A DNA stretch of 64,000 nucleotides, from contig CAYSWV010000003.1 in NCBI GenBank assembly GCA_964434865.1, positions 1 to 64,000 of the forward strand, written 5' to 3'. This DNA is from CAYSWV01 sp964434865 (GTDB lineage: Bacteria > Cyanobacteriota > Cyanobacteriia > Thermostichales > Thermostichaceae). Below, piece by piece: positions 27,638-37,700 of the stretch. Position numbers and translations under genes: made by a program. How positions within the stretch are numbered: position 1 is the stretch's first letter; every line of letters begins with the position of its first letter. The notes under the pieces were generated by a model. It was not told the origin of the DNA. It saw nothing but the letters and a program-made list of their open reading frames with translations, and did not search any database.

Positions 27638-28885
27638 GTGACTCCATTACAGGCTCAAACATGGATCCAGCAAGCCGAACAGTCTCTGCACCCCACCTTT
27701 CAAGCCATTGATCAAACCGTACGCCTCACGTTAGCACGCGTGCTCCAGGCCTTTCGATCTCATCGTGTGGGTACGCACCACTTTAGTGGAGTTACAGGCT
27801 ATGGCCATGGCGATTTAGGCCGCGAGGTTTTGGATCAAGTCTTTGCCCAAATCATGGGAGCGGAGGCAGCAGCGGTACGGATCCAACTGGTTTCAGGCAC
27901 TCATGCAATTGCTTGTGCTCTCTTTGGGATGCTACGACCTGGTGATGAACTGTTAGCAGTTGCTGGCCCGCCTTACGACACTTTAGAAGAGGTTATTGGG
28001 ATTCGTGGTTCTGCTCAAGGATCTCTGAAAGACTTTGGCATTACTTATCGACAACTCGATCTGACCCCTACTCGAACCATGGATTGGGACGCTTTAACTC
28101 AGGCGATAACTCCTCAAACCAAAGTTGTGCATATTCAACGATCCTGCGGGTATGACTGGAGGCCGAGTCTAACCATGGCCGATATTGAGCGGATCCATCA
28201 AAGGGTCAAGACCCAGCGACCCGATGTGATCACGTTTGTGGATAATTGCTATGGCGAGTTTGTCGAAGATCGAGAACCCACTCATGCTGGGGTTGATTTA
28301 ATGGCAGGGTCTCTGATCAAAAACCCTGGAGGTACTTTGGCCCCCACCGGCGGTTATATTGCAGGTCGGGCTGATCTAGTGGAACAAGCAGCTTATCGAC
28401 TCACCGCACCTGGGATTGGCCGAGAAGGGGGAGCTACGTTAGATCAAAATCGCTTACTCTTTCAAGGCTTATTTTTAGCCCCTCAAATTGTGGGTGAAGC
28501 TGTTAAGATTGCTCAGTTAGCAGCTCAGGTGTTTAGCAGCTTGGGTTACCCTGTATCTCCTGGGGCGGGAGATCCCCGTACCGATGTGATCCAAGCTATT
28601 CAATTAGGATCACCGCAAAAATTGCAGGCCTTTTGTAAAGCTATCCAACAACAGTCACCCATCGAGTCTTATCTAGAGCCAATCCCAGAAGCTATGCCGG
28701 GGTATGATGACCAAGTTGTCATGGCAGGTGGGACTTTTATTGAAGGCAGTTCGATTGAATTATCAGCAGATGGTCCAATGCGAGCCCCCTATATTGTTTA
28801 CCTGCAGGGGGGAACTCATTTGAGTCATGGTGTAATTGCGATCCAGGCAGCAGTAGAAGCCTTGCATGCTCTTGATGCTAGTTAA
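27638..28885 (+). CDS. PLP-dependent methionine gamma-lyase/aluminium-resistance family protein
   Basis: A 415-residue fold-type I PLP enzyme of the YnbB/'aluminum resistance' family, related to cystathionine/methionine gamma-lyases. Seen are SGTHAIACALFGMLRPGDE (cofactor-phosphate region), ITFVDNCYGEFVE with the Asp that pairs with the pyridine nitrogen, and MAGSLIKNPGGTLAPTGGYI containing the Schiff-base Lys. The start is GTG 27638 with AGGA upstream. The physiological substrate is not established. It lies 90 bases after rbfA on the same strand. The family is widespread in cyanobacteria. Confidence 0.88.
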   Translation: MTPLQAQTWIQQAEQSLHPTFQAIDQTVRLTLARVLQAFRSHRVGTHHFSGVTGYGHGDLGREVLDQVFAQIMGAEAAAVRIQLVSGTHAIACALFGMLRPGDELLAVAGPPYDTLEEVIGIRGSAQGSLKDFGITYRQLDLTPTRTMDWDALTQAITPQTKVVHIQRSCGYDWRPSLTMADIERIHQRVKTQRPDVITFVDNCYGEFVEDREPTHAGVDLMAGSLIKNPGGTLAPTGGYIAGRADLVEQAAYRLTAPGIGREGGATLDQNRLLFQGLFLAPQIVGEAVKIAQLAAQVFSSLGYPVSPGAGDPRTDVIQAIQLGSPQKLQAFCKAIQQQSPIESYLEPIPEAMPGYDDQVVMAGGTFIEGSSIELSADGPMRAPYIVYLQGGTHLSHGVIAIQAAVEALHALDAS

Positions 28886-28965
28886 CAACCATGACCTGAC
28901 TTTAGGGAAACAATCGTTTGGATTAGAACTTGAATTAGGAACTGGATCCCTAGCAACATTCACTC

Positions 28966-29082
28966 ATGCAAATTGATCGTAATGATAGCTTTATAGATTT
29001 TACTGTTAACCGTTTGGATAGTTTAGACCAGGATCAGCAACGACAGAACTCCAAAGGACATTTAATCTTAAACCAGGCTTAA
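28966..29082 (+). CDS. Possible 38-residue ORF
   Basis: A short frame from ATG 28966 to TAA 29080-29082. Its start RNDSFIDFTVNRLDSL faintly recalls the N-terminus of Ycf3 (a photosystem I assembly TPR protein), but no TPR follows and the resemblance may be chance. It lies in the 281-base interval before the PBP2 gene. No good ribosome binding site is seen. I would not treat it as a gene without conservation evidence. Confidence 0.2.
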   Translation: MQIDRNDSFIDFTVNRLDSLDQDQQRQNSKGHLILNQA

Positions 29083-29166
29083 GAAGTCCTCTCACTCCAG
29101 AACTGACACAGGTAAAGTCCTTTATTAAGTCTAGAATTCAGCTAGCGTTGTAACTGCGGGTTGACT

Positions 29167-30951
29167 ATGGCACGTTTGTCTCGGCGTGAAGACCTTTACT
29201 TAGGGTCCAAACCTACGTCTCGATCCAACTCAAGGACGGTGGGGCAAAAGTCACGCTCTTTGGTACTACTCGTACTGACAACCTCTCTTTTGTTAGCTGG
29301 GTTAGGCTCGCGGCTCGCCTATCTGCAATTAGTCCAAAGTCGCTACTATCAACAACTAGCCGATACCAATCGTATTCGCTTAATTCCCAAACCCCCAGAA
29401 CGTGGCCGCATTTTAGATCGCACGGGGACTTTATTAGCTAGTAGTCAACTCTCTCACTCCGTTTATATTTGGCCTCTAGCTCAATCACCGGCTAAATGGG
29501 TGAAGTTGATCCCACAGATTGCTCAATATCTTGATATTACCCCTGAAGAAATTACCCAACGACTAGTTCAAGCGGGTTACCGCTCACCCCTTCCAGTTCG
29601 GATTATGCGCAATGCTAGTCCTGCAGTCATCGTTACCTTGGAGGAGCTGGGTCTCCCTGGTGTGATCGTCGAGCCAGAGACCATCCGCTACTATCCTCAT
29701 GGAGATACAGCAGCTCATGTCATGGGCTACGCTGGCGAGATCTCACCTGAACAGCTGAAAGCCGACACTCAAGGGATCTACCGATTAGGAGACATCATCG
29801 GATTAATGGGTGTGGAATCAACCTACGAGGCTTTACTACGGGGCCAGTGGGGGGGGCAGCAGGTGGAAGTCGATGCAGCTGGAGAAGTGTTACGCATCCT
29901 GGGTGAGCAAGCTCCTCAAGCGGGTCAAACGGTTCAACTGACTTTAGATTTGAGGTTACAAAAAGTAGCTGAGAAGGCTCTAGGATCCCGTAAAGGGGCG
30001 GTTGTGGCCTTAGATCCTCGTGATGGGGCTGTTCTAGCTATGGCTAGCTACCCTGTCTTTGATCCCAATATTTTCTCAACTCACATTACCACTGACCAAT
30101 GGGCCATGTTGCAGCAGCAAGAATTTCCGTTTTTAAATCGAGCGATGCGGGGGTATCCACCAGCCAGTACCTTTAAGATCTTGACAGCTGCAGCAGGTAT
30201 GGAGTCAGGGGTATACGGCCCAGGTACCTATTTACAAACAGCTCCCTATATTTCAGTCTCAGGCCATAAGTTTTGGGATTGGAATCGGGCTGGATTTGGC
30301 GTTCTAGACTATGTCGGCGCAATGGCCTGGAGCAGCGATACCTTTTTTTACCAGATCGCGCTAGGAACCCAAGCTCAACCGATCCAGGAGTGGTCTCGTC
30401 GATTTGGATTGGGGAAAGTGACAGGGATTGGATTACCAGGTGAATCACCCGGGATCATTCCAGATACAGCCTGGAAACAAAAGTACCAGGGGCAACCTTG
30501 GTATACTGGCGACACTGTCAATATGTCAATCGGTCAAGGGGCAGTGAATGCAACCCCTCTCCAAATGGCTGTAGTTACGGCGGCCATTGCTAATGGGGGC
30601 TATCGAGTACGTCCGATTTTGTCGTATCAAACCCCCTCAGGACCTGCCGTACTACATCGGGAGCCAGTAGGCTTATCACCAACTACACTCGATACGATTC
30701 GAAGGGGCTTACGGGGCGTCATTCAATACGGGACTGGGACTCGAGTTAACCTACCCGGTATCGCCGTTGCGGGTAAAAGTGGCACGGCTGAAGATCCACC
30801 CCGACGATCCCATGCCTGGTTTGTGAGTTATGCCCCTTATGATGCTCCTGAAATTGTTGTGGCTGCTTTTTTAGAAAATAGCGGGGGGGGTGGGGGATCA
30901 GAGGCCGGTCCAATTTGTCGAGAGGTGCTCCAAGCTTATTTCAGCTTGTAG
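29167..30951 (+). CDS. mrdA: Penicillin-binding protein 2 (class B transpeptidase)
   Basis: A 594-residue bitopic membrane transpeptidase for peptidoglycan cross-linking, most like PBP2 of the elongasome. One membrane helix (about 31-52: LVLLVLTTSLLLAGLG), a PBP dimerisation domain with PERGRILDRTGTLLASS, then the transpeptidase domain with active-site PPASTFKIL (SxxK), SSDTF (SxN position, here with Asp) and AGKSGTAE (KTG position, here KSG). The GGGGGG run near the end (NSGGGGGSEAG) is a normal loop made unusually glycine-rich. ATG 29167 is preferred to TTG 29161. No rodA gene is adjacent. Confidence 0.93.
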   Translation: MARLSRREDLYLGSKPTSRSNSRTVGQKSRSLVLLVLTTSLLLAGLGSRLAYLQLVQSRYYQQLADTNRIRLIPKPPERGRILDRTGTLLASSQLSHSVYIWPLAQSPAKWVKLIPQIAQYLDITPEEITQRLVQAGYRSPLPVRIMRNASPAVIVTLEELGLPGVIVEPETIRYYPHGDTAAHVMGYAGEISPEQLKADTQGIYRLGDIIGLMGVESTYEALLRGQWGGQQVEVDAAGEVLRILGEQAPQAGQTVQLTLDLRLQKVAEKALGSRKGAVVALDPRDGAVLAMASYPVFDPNIFSTHITTDQWAMLQQQEFPFLNRAMRGYPPASTFKILTAAAGMESGVYGPGTYLQTAPYISVSGHKFWDWNRAGFGVLDYVGAMAWSSDTFFYQIALGTQAQPIQEWSRRFGLGKVTGIGLPGESPGIIPDTAWKQKYQGQPWYTGDTVNMSIGQGAVNATPLQMAVVTAAIANGGYRVRPILSYQTPSGPAVLHREPVGLSPTTLDTIRRGLRGVIQYGTGTRVNLPGIAVAGKSGTAEDPPRRSHAWFVSYAPYDAPEIVVAAFLENSGGGGGSEAGPICREVLQAYFSL

Positions 30952-31177
30952 ACTTCGGGATAAGGAGTTGTAAGATAGGTCGAGCTAGGTATTGGGGGCA
31001 ACATTTCAGAAGAGATTTGGGGATCTTTTGCTCAAAACTCAAATTTTTTATGGATGAACCCTGAAAATCCTTGCCGTAGCGGCCTTTCAGTTCATCTAGG
31101 CTGTAGAATATGTCAGTAATTTGAAGCCATCGACGCTTACAACTGTTACCCCTTCACTAATGGATGAGGAGATTAGA

Positions 31178-31489
31178 ATGAACAAGCAAGAATTGGTAGA
31201 TGCAATTGCTCATCGGGCCAATGTCACCAAGAAAGAGGCTGATGCTGTCCTAACAGCTGCTCTGGAGATCATCGTCGAAGAAGTAGCCAGTCGCGATGAT
31301 GCTGGTGAACCTAAAGGGAAAGTAACCCTAGTAGGCTTTGGCTCTTTTGAAGCTCGTAAACGCAAGGAGCGGGAAGGTCGTAATCCCAAGACTAATGAGA
31401 AAATGTTGATTCCAGCCAGCATTGTGCCCGCTTTTACAGCCGGTAAGTCCTTTAAAGATGCTGTGAGTGCTGGATCGACACGGGACTAA
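31178..31489 (+). CDS. hup: HU-family nucleoid protein
   Basis: A 103-residue DNA-bending protein. The fold is plain: MNKQELVDAIAHRANVTKKE, VTLVGFGSFEARKRKEREGR with the beta arms, and NPKTNEKMLIPASIVPAFTA. The ATG at 31178 has GAGGAG upstream; the longer frame from 31121 is not needed. The insertion ASRDDAGEPKGK before the beta sheet is slightly longer than in E. coli HU, as in many cyanobacterial HU proteins. It is followed nine bases later by cobD in the same direction. Confidence 0.96.
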   Translation: MNKQELVDAIAHRANVTKKEADAVLTAALEIIVEEVASRDDAGEPKGKVTLVGFGSFEARKRKEREGRNPKTNEKMLIPASIVPAFTAGKSFKDAVSAGSTRD

Positions 31490-31497
31490 CTGATCCT

Positions 31498-32679
31498 ATG
31501 AACCCAGGGATCCAGTTCCATGGAGGTAATCGCCGTTGGGCAGCTGAAGTAGGCCAGTGCCAGCCAGAAACGGTTCTGGACTTTTCCGCTAGCCTTAATC
31601 CCTTGGGTCCTCCTACATCGGTCAGGCAGGCTTTGGGCGCTGAGGTTGAATCCCAAGCCGCGTTAGCGCTATCCACTTATCCTGATCCTGATTCCCATCA
31701 CCTGCGGCAAGCCCTCAGTACTCATTACTCAATTGATCCAGATTGGATCATGGTAGGTAACGGAGCTGCTGAGTTACTCACCTGGGCGGCCCGTGCTTGC
31801 ACCTCTGTGTCAGAAACTTATCTCATAGTTCCTGCTTTCAGAGACTACAGTCGGGCCCTAGCTGCTGTGAGTATTGTTCCTCAGCCGATACCCTTGCCTC
31901 TCAACTCAACCGCCGATCATCACCCAACAGTATGGTCGTTAAAAGCTCTATTGCATCCCATTCTTGAGACGCGTGGATCCAAAGCCTTATGGTTGAATAA
32001 TCCCCACAACCCCACTGGATATTACTGGTCTATGGCTGAGATCCTAGACCTAGTGCCCCAATTTGATCTGGTGATTGTGGATGAAGCCTTTATGGATTTT
32101 TTACCCACGCCTGAGTCGCCCCCTAGACCTGAAGGTTCAGCCTTGGGATTATTACCTTGGATTGAACAATTCCCCCAGTTGGTAGTTATTCGCTCATTAA
32201 CTAAGTTTTTTACATTACCTGGGTTGCGGATTGGCTTTGCTGTCAGTCATCCTTCTCGGTTATCGCAATGGTGCCAATGGCGGGATCCATGGAGTGTCAA
32301 TGGACTGGCTACAGTAGCTGGTGTGACAGCTCTTCAAGATCACCCGTTTCAACAACAAACTTATCAGTGGCTACCTGTAGCTCGCCAGGATTTATGGCAA
32401 GGTCTAAATCAATTACCTGGTTTTTATCCTCTGCCCACTACCGCTAACTTTGTGTTAGCCCAAATTGACTATTGTGGATCTTGGTTACAACGAGCCTTGC
32501 TTGAGCAGTCCCATGTGTTAATTCGAGATTGTCGGAGCTTTCCGGAATTAGGGGAGGGCTATGTACGTTTAGCTGTGAGAACTTTAGCTGATCATCAAAC
32601 GCTATTTCAGGCATGTCACAATTTGATTGCCGACAAGCCACTCAGGCTCAATACTCCTAAGTTAGACAGTCATCATTAG
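31498..32679 (+). CDS. cobD: Threonine-phosphate decarboxylase CobD-like aminotransferase
   Basis: A 393-residue PLP enzyme of fold type I. The opening HGGNRRWAAEVG plus VLDFSASLNPLGPP is the signature of CobD/HisC-like proteins annotated as L-threonine-O-3-phosphate decarboxylase, which supplies the aminopropanol linker of cobalamin. Also seen are WLNNPHNPTGYYW, LVIVDEAFMDFLP and the Lys-bearing RSLTKFFTLPGLRIGF. Most cyanobacteria make pseudocobalamin, so the role is plausible, but histidinol-phosphate aminotransferase activity cannot be excluded by eye. It starts nine bases after the HU stop. Confidence 0.85.
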   Translation: MNPGIQFHGGNRRWAAEVGQCQPETVLDFSASLNPLGPPTSVRQALGAEVESQAALALSTYPDPDSHHLRQALSTHYSIDPDWIMVGNGAAELLTWAARACTSVSETYLIVPAFRDYSRALAAVSIVPQPIPLPLNSTADHHPTVWSLKALLHPILETRGSKALWLNNPHNPTGYYWSMAEILDLVPQFDLVIVDEAFMDFLPTPESPPRPEGSALGLLPWIEQFPQLVVIRSLTKFFTLPGLRIGFAVSHPSRLSQWCQWRDPWSVNGLATVAGVTALQDHPFQQQTYQWLPVARQDLWQGLNQLPGFYPLPTTANFVLAQIDYCGSWLQRALLEQSHVLIRDCRSFPELGEGYVRLAVRTLADHQTLFQACHNLIADKPLRLNTPKLDSHH

Positions 32680-32688
32680 GCGATCAGC

Positions 32689-33309
32689 ATGTCCCAATCA
32701 ACTACAGCTCCAGTATGGCCTGAATGCCACTCCTCTATCATCGAAGGGTTGTCTGTACATCCAGATCAAGAACTGCTGCAACTGTTTCAACGCCAACCGA
32801 CTCAAGCCCGTTATTTTGTGGGGATTGTCTGTCGATTTAGCCCTGTGATTGAATCTTTACTCCAAGCTCGTCTACCGGAGGCTCAACACACTTTTTGGCG
32901 GCGACGGGTGTGGCAACATTTATACACTAAAATCCGCTCCCTAGATCTCTATCGTACAGAAGATCTGCGAGCTTGGTTTAAGGCTCAAGGTGAACAGGTA
33001 CTCTCCCAACGGCAGGGTGTTGAGATCCCAGAGCCACAACTCAACGCTGCATCTGAACTCTCTCCAGCCTTATCATGCTATCTCACCGATGGGCTGGCCC
33101 AAATAGCTCCAGATTTAAGATTTATTTTGATTCTCAGTGATAGATTTCAATGGACACTGGAGGATATCACCTCTCAACTGATTCAGGAGGGGTATGAGGT
33201 TTCGGTAGAAGAAACCCAGAATCTATTAGCAGAAGCACGGCATCAACTTTTTGAAGCCTTGCCTGTTGATATTCGAGCTCTCTACCTCACAACCAAATCT
33301 TATACTTGA
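32689..33309 (+). CDS. Sigma-70-like protein of unknown role
   Basis: A 206-residue soluble helical protein. The N-terminal half (DQELLQLFQRQPTQARYFVG, then AQHTFWRRRVWQHLYTKIR) resembles sigma region 2. The C-terminal half (RFILILSDRFQWTLEDITSQ, then VSVEETQNLLAEARHQLFEA) resembles the helix-turn-helix of region 4 in ECF sigma factors. The match is by pattern only, and the DNA-contact residues are not obviously conserved. It starts nine bases after cobD and is followed by the SPOR-domain membrane protein, an arrangement that recalls a sigma factor beside a membrane regulator. Confidence 0.6.
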   Translation: MSQSTTAPVWPECHSSIIEGLSVHPDQELLQLFQRQPTQARYFVGIVCRFSPVIESLLQARLPEAQHTFWRRRVWQHLYTKIRSLDLYRTEDLRAWFKAQGEQVLSQRQGVEIPEPQLNAASELSPALSCYLTDGLAQIAPDLRFILILSDRFQWTLEDITSQLIQEGYEVSVEETQNLLAEARHQLFEALPVDIRALYLTTKSYT

Positions 33310-33439
33310 GTGCGGTTTCAGCCCTAGGCAGCGTTCAGATCCTATGCTGATCTTGATTATGATGGAACTGAGTCAAACAGTAGATGATATCTTTAGCTAC
33401 AAAATCTCGTTATCACTGTCCAGCTAATAGGTCTAGCGT

Positions 33440-34627
33440 ATGGTTCCTAAGCAGCCCACCCCCCCAGATGCTCATCATCAGTCTCATTCTGCAGCTGATC
33501 CTGGGTCGATACAGCCGTCAGCTCCATCTGGAAGTGATCCCACAGGACAACCCACACCGGCCCTGGCTGGTTTTTCACCTCAGATTTCTCGTCATAAACC
33601 CCTCAAACAAACTATAGCCCTCTTAGATTTAGATATTCTGCAAGAGCTAGAACGATTTCGAGAATGGCAACAATCCCAATTAGAACAGGAAAATGGAGTA
33701 CCTCGTTTACCTGAGCCCTCCCATCCATCCTTATTATTTTCAATTGGTAAGCCTAGAACCTCGCACCGATCTACTCACGCGAAACCAGCTCTTGATTCAT
33801 TTGAATCTCACGATATTGTTGAAGATCTGGAGTCTGATGGTGGTCGCCCCCTTAGATTAATTTCACCTCTCACTCTGGTGGTACTCTGGTGTCTTTCTTG
33901 TGCTGGATTTGCTGCTGGAATGGTATGGTTGGTTTCCCCAGGAGATCCGAATCGCCCTCGCTTCGCCTTGAATGCTCCTGATGATCAAACCGAGGTGGCT
34001 CCTGAAGTGTTAGAACCCGCTCTCCCTGATCTATCGAAGCTACCCCTGATTCCGGTTCGGCCTGAAGATGTTAATGTAGCCATTACTGACAATCCACTTC
34101 AACCCCCGCCTGAAGTACCTTCTGCGCTTCAACCCGCTTTTGATCCAGATAGTTTTCGAGTAGAACGTTTAGAGTTAGCTAGTAATATATTGGATCTAAC
34201 CCAACGGCCCCGTTCTGGATTAGATCGAGACACTCGTTCACTTTCAGCCCGACTCCCAGCCCCAGCTCGAACACCACGACCTCGCAGCACACCCCTACTG
34301 CCAACACCAAGGCCTCAATCGACTACTCCAGCCCAAAGACCCTCTCAAGGTCTAGATCCTATTGTTGCTGCAACAACACCTTCTACTCAACGCGAAACAT
34401 CCCTCGATTCCACCTTAGGCGAAGGTACTTTTATTGTGCTGATGAATTATCAGGGTGATCAATCACTGGCTCAAGCTCGTCAATTATCAGCAGGTGCTTT
34501 TGTCAAAGATATTGCTGGAGAAAAGTATGTACAGTTAGCCTCATTTCAGCAATTAGAATATGCGCGCCATTTAAAAGAAAATCTAGAACGACAAGGAGTT
34601 TCGGTCCGGATTGAGTCAGCCAATTAA
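33440..34627 (+). CDS. Single-span membrane protein with C-terminal SPOR domain
   Basis: A 395-residue bitopic protein. Residues 1-135 are Pro/Ser/Gln-rich and probably cytoplasmic. One membrane helix lies near 140-162 (LTLVVLWCLSCAGFAAGMVW). A long Pro/Arg-rich periplasmic stalk follows (for example RTPRPRSTPLLPTPRPQSTT). The last 70 residues look like a SPOR domain (FIVLMNYQGDQSLAQARQLS, KYVQLASFQQLEYARHLKEN), which usually binds denuded glycan strands at the division site. Cyanobacterial proteins of this kind often follow the sigma-like gene. Role in division or envelope sensing is inference. Confidence 0.72.
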   Translation: MVPKQPTPPDAHHQSHSAADPGSIQPSAPSGSDPTGQPTPALAGFSPQISRHKPLKQTIALLDLDILQELERFREWQQSQLEQENGVPRLPEPSHPSLLFSIGKPRTSHRSTHAKPALDSFESHDIVEDLESDGGRPLRLISPLTLVVLWCLSCAGFAAGMVWLVSPGDPNRPRFALNAPDDQTEVAPEVLEPALPDLSKLPLIPVRPEDVNVAITDNPLQPPPEVPSALQPAFDPDSFRVERLELASNILDLTQRPRSGLDRDTRSLSARLPAPARTPRPRSTPLLPTPRPQSTTPAQRPSQGLDPIVAATTPSTQRETSLDSTLGEGTFIVLMNYQGDQSLAQARQLSAGAFVKDIAGEKYVQLASFQQLEYARHLKENLERQGVSVRIESAN

Positions 34628-34710
34628 ATCCCAGTTCTTGAGCTTTAAGCTGATCAGCAAGCGAATGGCTTTTTGCAAAGTTTAAGCTGATACCAGTATT
34701 CAAACGCCTT

Positions 34711-37700
34711 ATGATGCCAATTTCAAGACTTCCCCTCAAACTCAGGCCATGGCTCAGTTCCTTGCCAATTCGCTACGCCTTAATGATACCTCTAGTTTTA
34801 GAAATTCTATTAGCGGTCGGGATCATTGGTATTTTAGCCTCCTGGACAAGCCGACGGGCAGTCAACGATGTGGTGTTTCAGCTTCGCAGTGAAGTTTCAG
34901 ATCGAGTTCAAGACAAGCTCACTGAATATTTAAATTTACCTCATTTAATTAACCATATTAATGCTGAAGCTGTAAGACAGGGGCTTCTGGATGTTCAAAA
35001 TCCTAGAGCTGACCAGTATCTCTGGCACCAAATTCAACACGTTCAATCGGTTAGTTGGATCTATTTTGGAGATGAAGCAGCAGGTCAGTTTATTGGGGTC
35101 CACCGAGATTTAACGGGTCAACTGAGCCTCACTGTCAATGATCAAGCTGATCAAAATCAGGGGCGATCTTACTCATTGGGCAGTCAAGGTCAACGCTCAG
35201 ACCTGAGAGAACTGGGACCAGAAGGCTTCGATGCTCGCCAACGACCTTGGTATCAAGCTGCTGTCAAAGCTCAACAAGCTACCTGGAGCGATTTATATCT
35301 CAGTTTTGCACAGCCGCAGATGGTTCTCAGTGCGGTACTGCCTGTTTATAGCGATTCAGGCACTTTACTGGGTGTCAGTGGGGTTGATCTCTCTCCTGCT
35401 GATATTAGTCGGTTTTTAAAGCAACTCAGCGTTGAAGGGGCTGAACATATTTTTATTATTGATCGTTCAGGTCAAGCTATTGCCGATTCGATCCACTGGT
35501 CTAGTACAGAATCGTCTGACTCTCCAGACACCATAACTTCCCAATTATTGGATACGATCACGCAGCGATTGATCAAAGATCATGGTACGCTCGCTGCCAT
35601 CCAAGCCCAATCGCAATTGAATAGTCAGGTTAGGGGGGAGCAGTTTTTTAGTGAAATCTTACCTTACCAAACTGAGCATGGGATTGATTGGCTGATCATT
35701 GTGTCTGTCCCCGAGTCTGCTTTTATTGATGATATTAAAGCCACGACAAGAGTTACACGGTGGTTGGCTTTGGTAGCTCTAGGGATCACGATCTGGTTGG
35801 GTCTACGTACTGCCCGCTGGATTACCGATCCAATTGAACGATTGAATCAAGCAGCTCAACGAATTGCCCAAGGCCATTTTGATCAAACAGTCACGATGAA
35901 ACGCCGTGATGAATTGGGATCATTAGCCGATGCTTTCAACCAGATGGCCCAGCAGTTACAAGCTTCATTTCAGCTATTAGAACACCGTAATCAAGAGTTA
36001 GAAGCCGAAGTCCAAGATCGGACAGCTCATTTGCTGGATTCGAACAATCAATTGCAAATTGAAGTTGCAGAACGTCGCACCGCAGAAGCAGCCTTGCGTG
36101 AACAGGTGAATTTAGCCGCTTTAGGATCCAATATTGGCGTGACTCTGACTCAAAACGATCAACTCGATCATCTACTCGAACAGTGTGCAGCCATCTTAAA
36201 ACATCACCTCAATGCTGTTGTGGTCTGTCTCTGGACTTTAAATCCGACAGAGGGTGTCTTAGTTTTGCAATCTAGTGTCGGCCCGTTAATACCCCCTGAT
36301 CTCATCCCCCAACGCATTGGAATTACGCCTCATGGCTTAGGCCAAATTGCCTACTATCGTCGAGTCATCCAGACTAGCTTAGGTGTGGAGACCAGTGAGT
36401 TTCCTGAGCTTCAAGATCTCCAGGTTAATGGGATCCAGGCTATTGCAGGCTATCCACTCATGGTGGAGCAAGAAGTTGTTGGGATCCTTATGATTGCATC
36501 CCAGCAGACTATCAATGAGATCACACAACACTCTATTGCAGCTGTTGCCAATGAAATTGCGTTGGGGATCAAACACAAACGAATTGAAGATACTCTGCGA
36601 GAACGTGAGTCACTCTACCGTAGTATTGTTGAAAATACCAGCGATCTGGTCGCCATTCACTCCCTAGAGGGTAAATTTCTCTATCTCTCTCCCAATTATG
36701 CCACCACATTAGGCTTTCGGATTGAAGATCTAATTGGAGAACCCTGGTCGAGTTTAATTCATCCTGATGATCAGGCTACTTTATCCGCTTCGATTGAGGA
36801 GCTTGTGCGGTGTCACAACGATATCAAAAGTTCAGCTTATCGTTTGGTCGATCGTGAAGGTGCTTGGCGGTGGTATATTTCCACGGTTTCCTGTGCTAGA
36901 GGTTCTGGCAAACAACCGTTGTACTATGTCAGTATTAGCCGAGATGTAACCGAACGGATTCTCTACGAAGATCAATTGAAACAAGCTAAAGAAGCGGCAG
37001 AAGTGGCCAATCGAGCCAAAAGTGAATTCTTAGCCAGTATGAGCCATGAGCTCCGCACCCCTCTAAATGGAATCCTGGGCTATGCTCAAATTTTGCAACG
37101 TGAACCCAATCTGGATCCTACTCAAGAAAAAGGCCTCAGCGTCATCCAACGAAGTGGCCAACATCTCCTCACGCTGATCAATGACATTTTGGATTTATCA
37201 AAAATCGAAGCTAATAAACTAGATATTCACAACCACGAATTTGATCTCTGTGAACTCTTGAATACTATTGAAGATTTATTCCATCTTCGAGCCCAACAAA
37301 AAGATATCACATTTCTGACCGAGGCCTTTTCACCTTTACCAAGATTTGTGATGGGTGACGAACAAAAATTGCGCCAAGTTCTGATCAATCTACTGGGCAA
37401 TGCTGTGAAATTTACTCAAGAGGGCAGTGTTCTCTTCAAAGTTGGCTATCCAGATGAGCAAGCCGCTATCTCTAATACAATGCGATTTCAAGTAGAAGAT
37501 ACCGGGATTGGCATTCCAGCCCACAAGGTGGACGAGATCTTCTTACCCTTTAAACAAGTTAGCCACCAGCAACACCTCACCGAAGGTACAGGATTAGGTC
37601 TGGCCATTAGCAAACGGTTAGTAGAATTAATGGGCAGTACACTCAATGTCAAAAGTCGCTTGGGTACAGGTAGTGTTTTCTGGATCGATCTGATTTTACC

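Noticed and set aside
30880..30905. Frameshift in the G-run near the end of PBP2
   Set aside because: The run of G codes GGGG within NSGGGGGSEAG, and the frame continues into a normal family C-terminus, so no error is needed.
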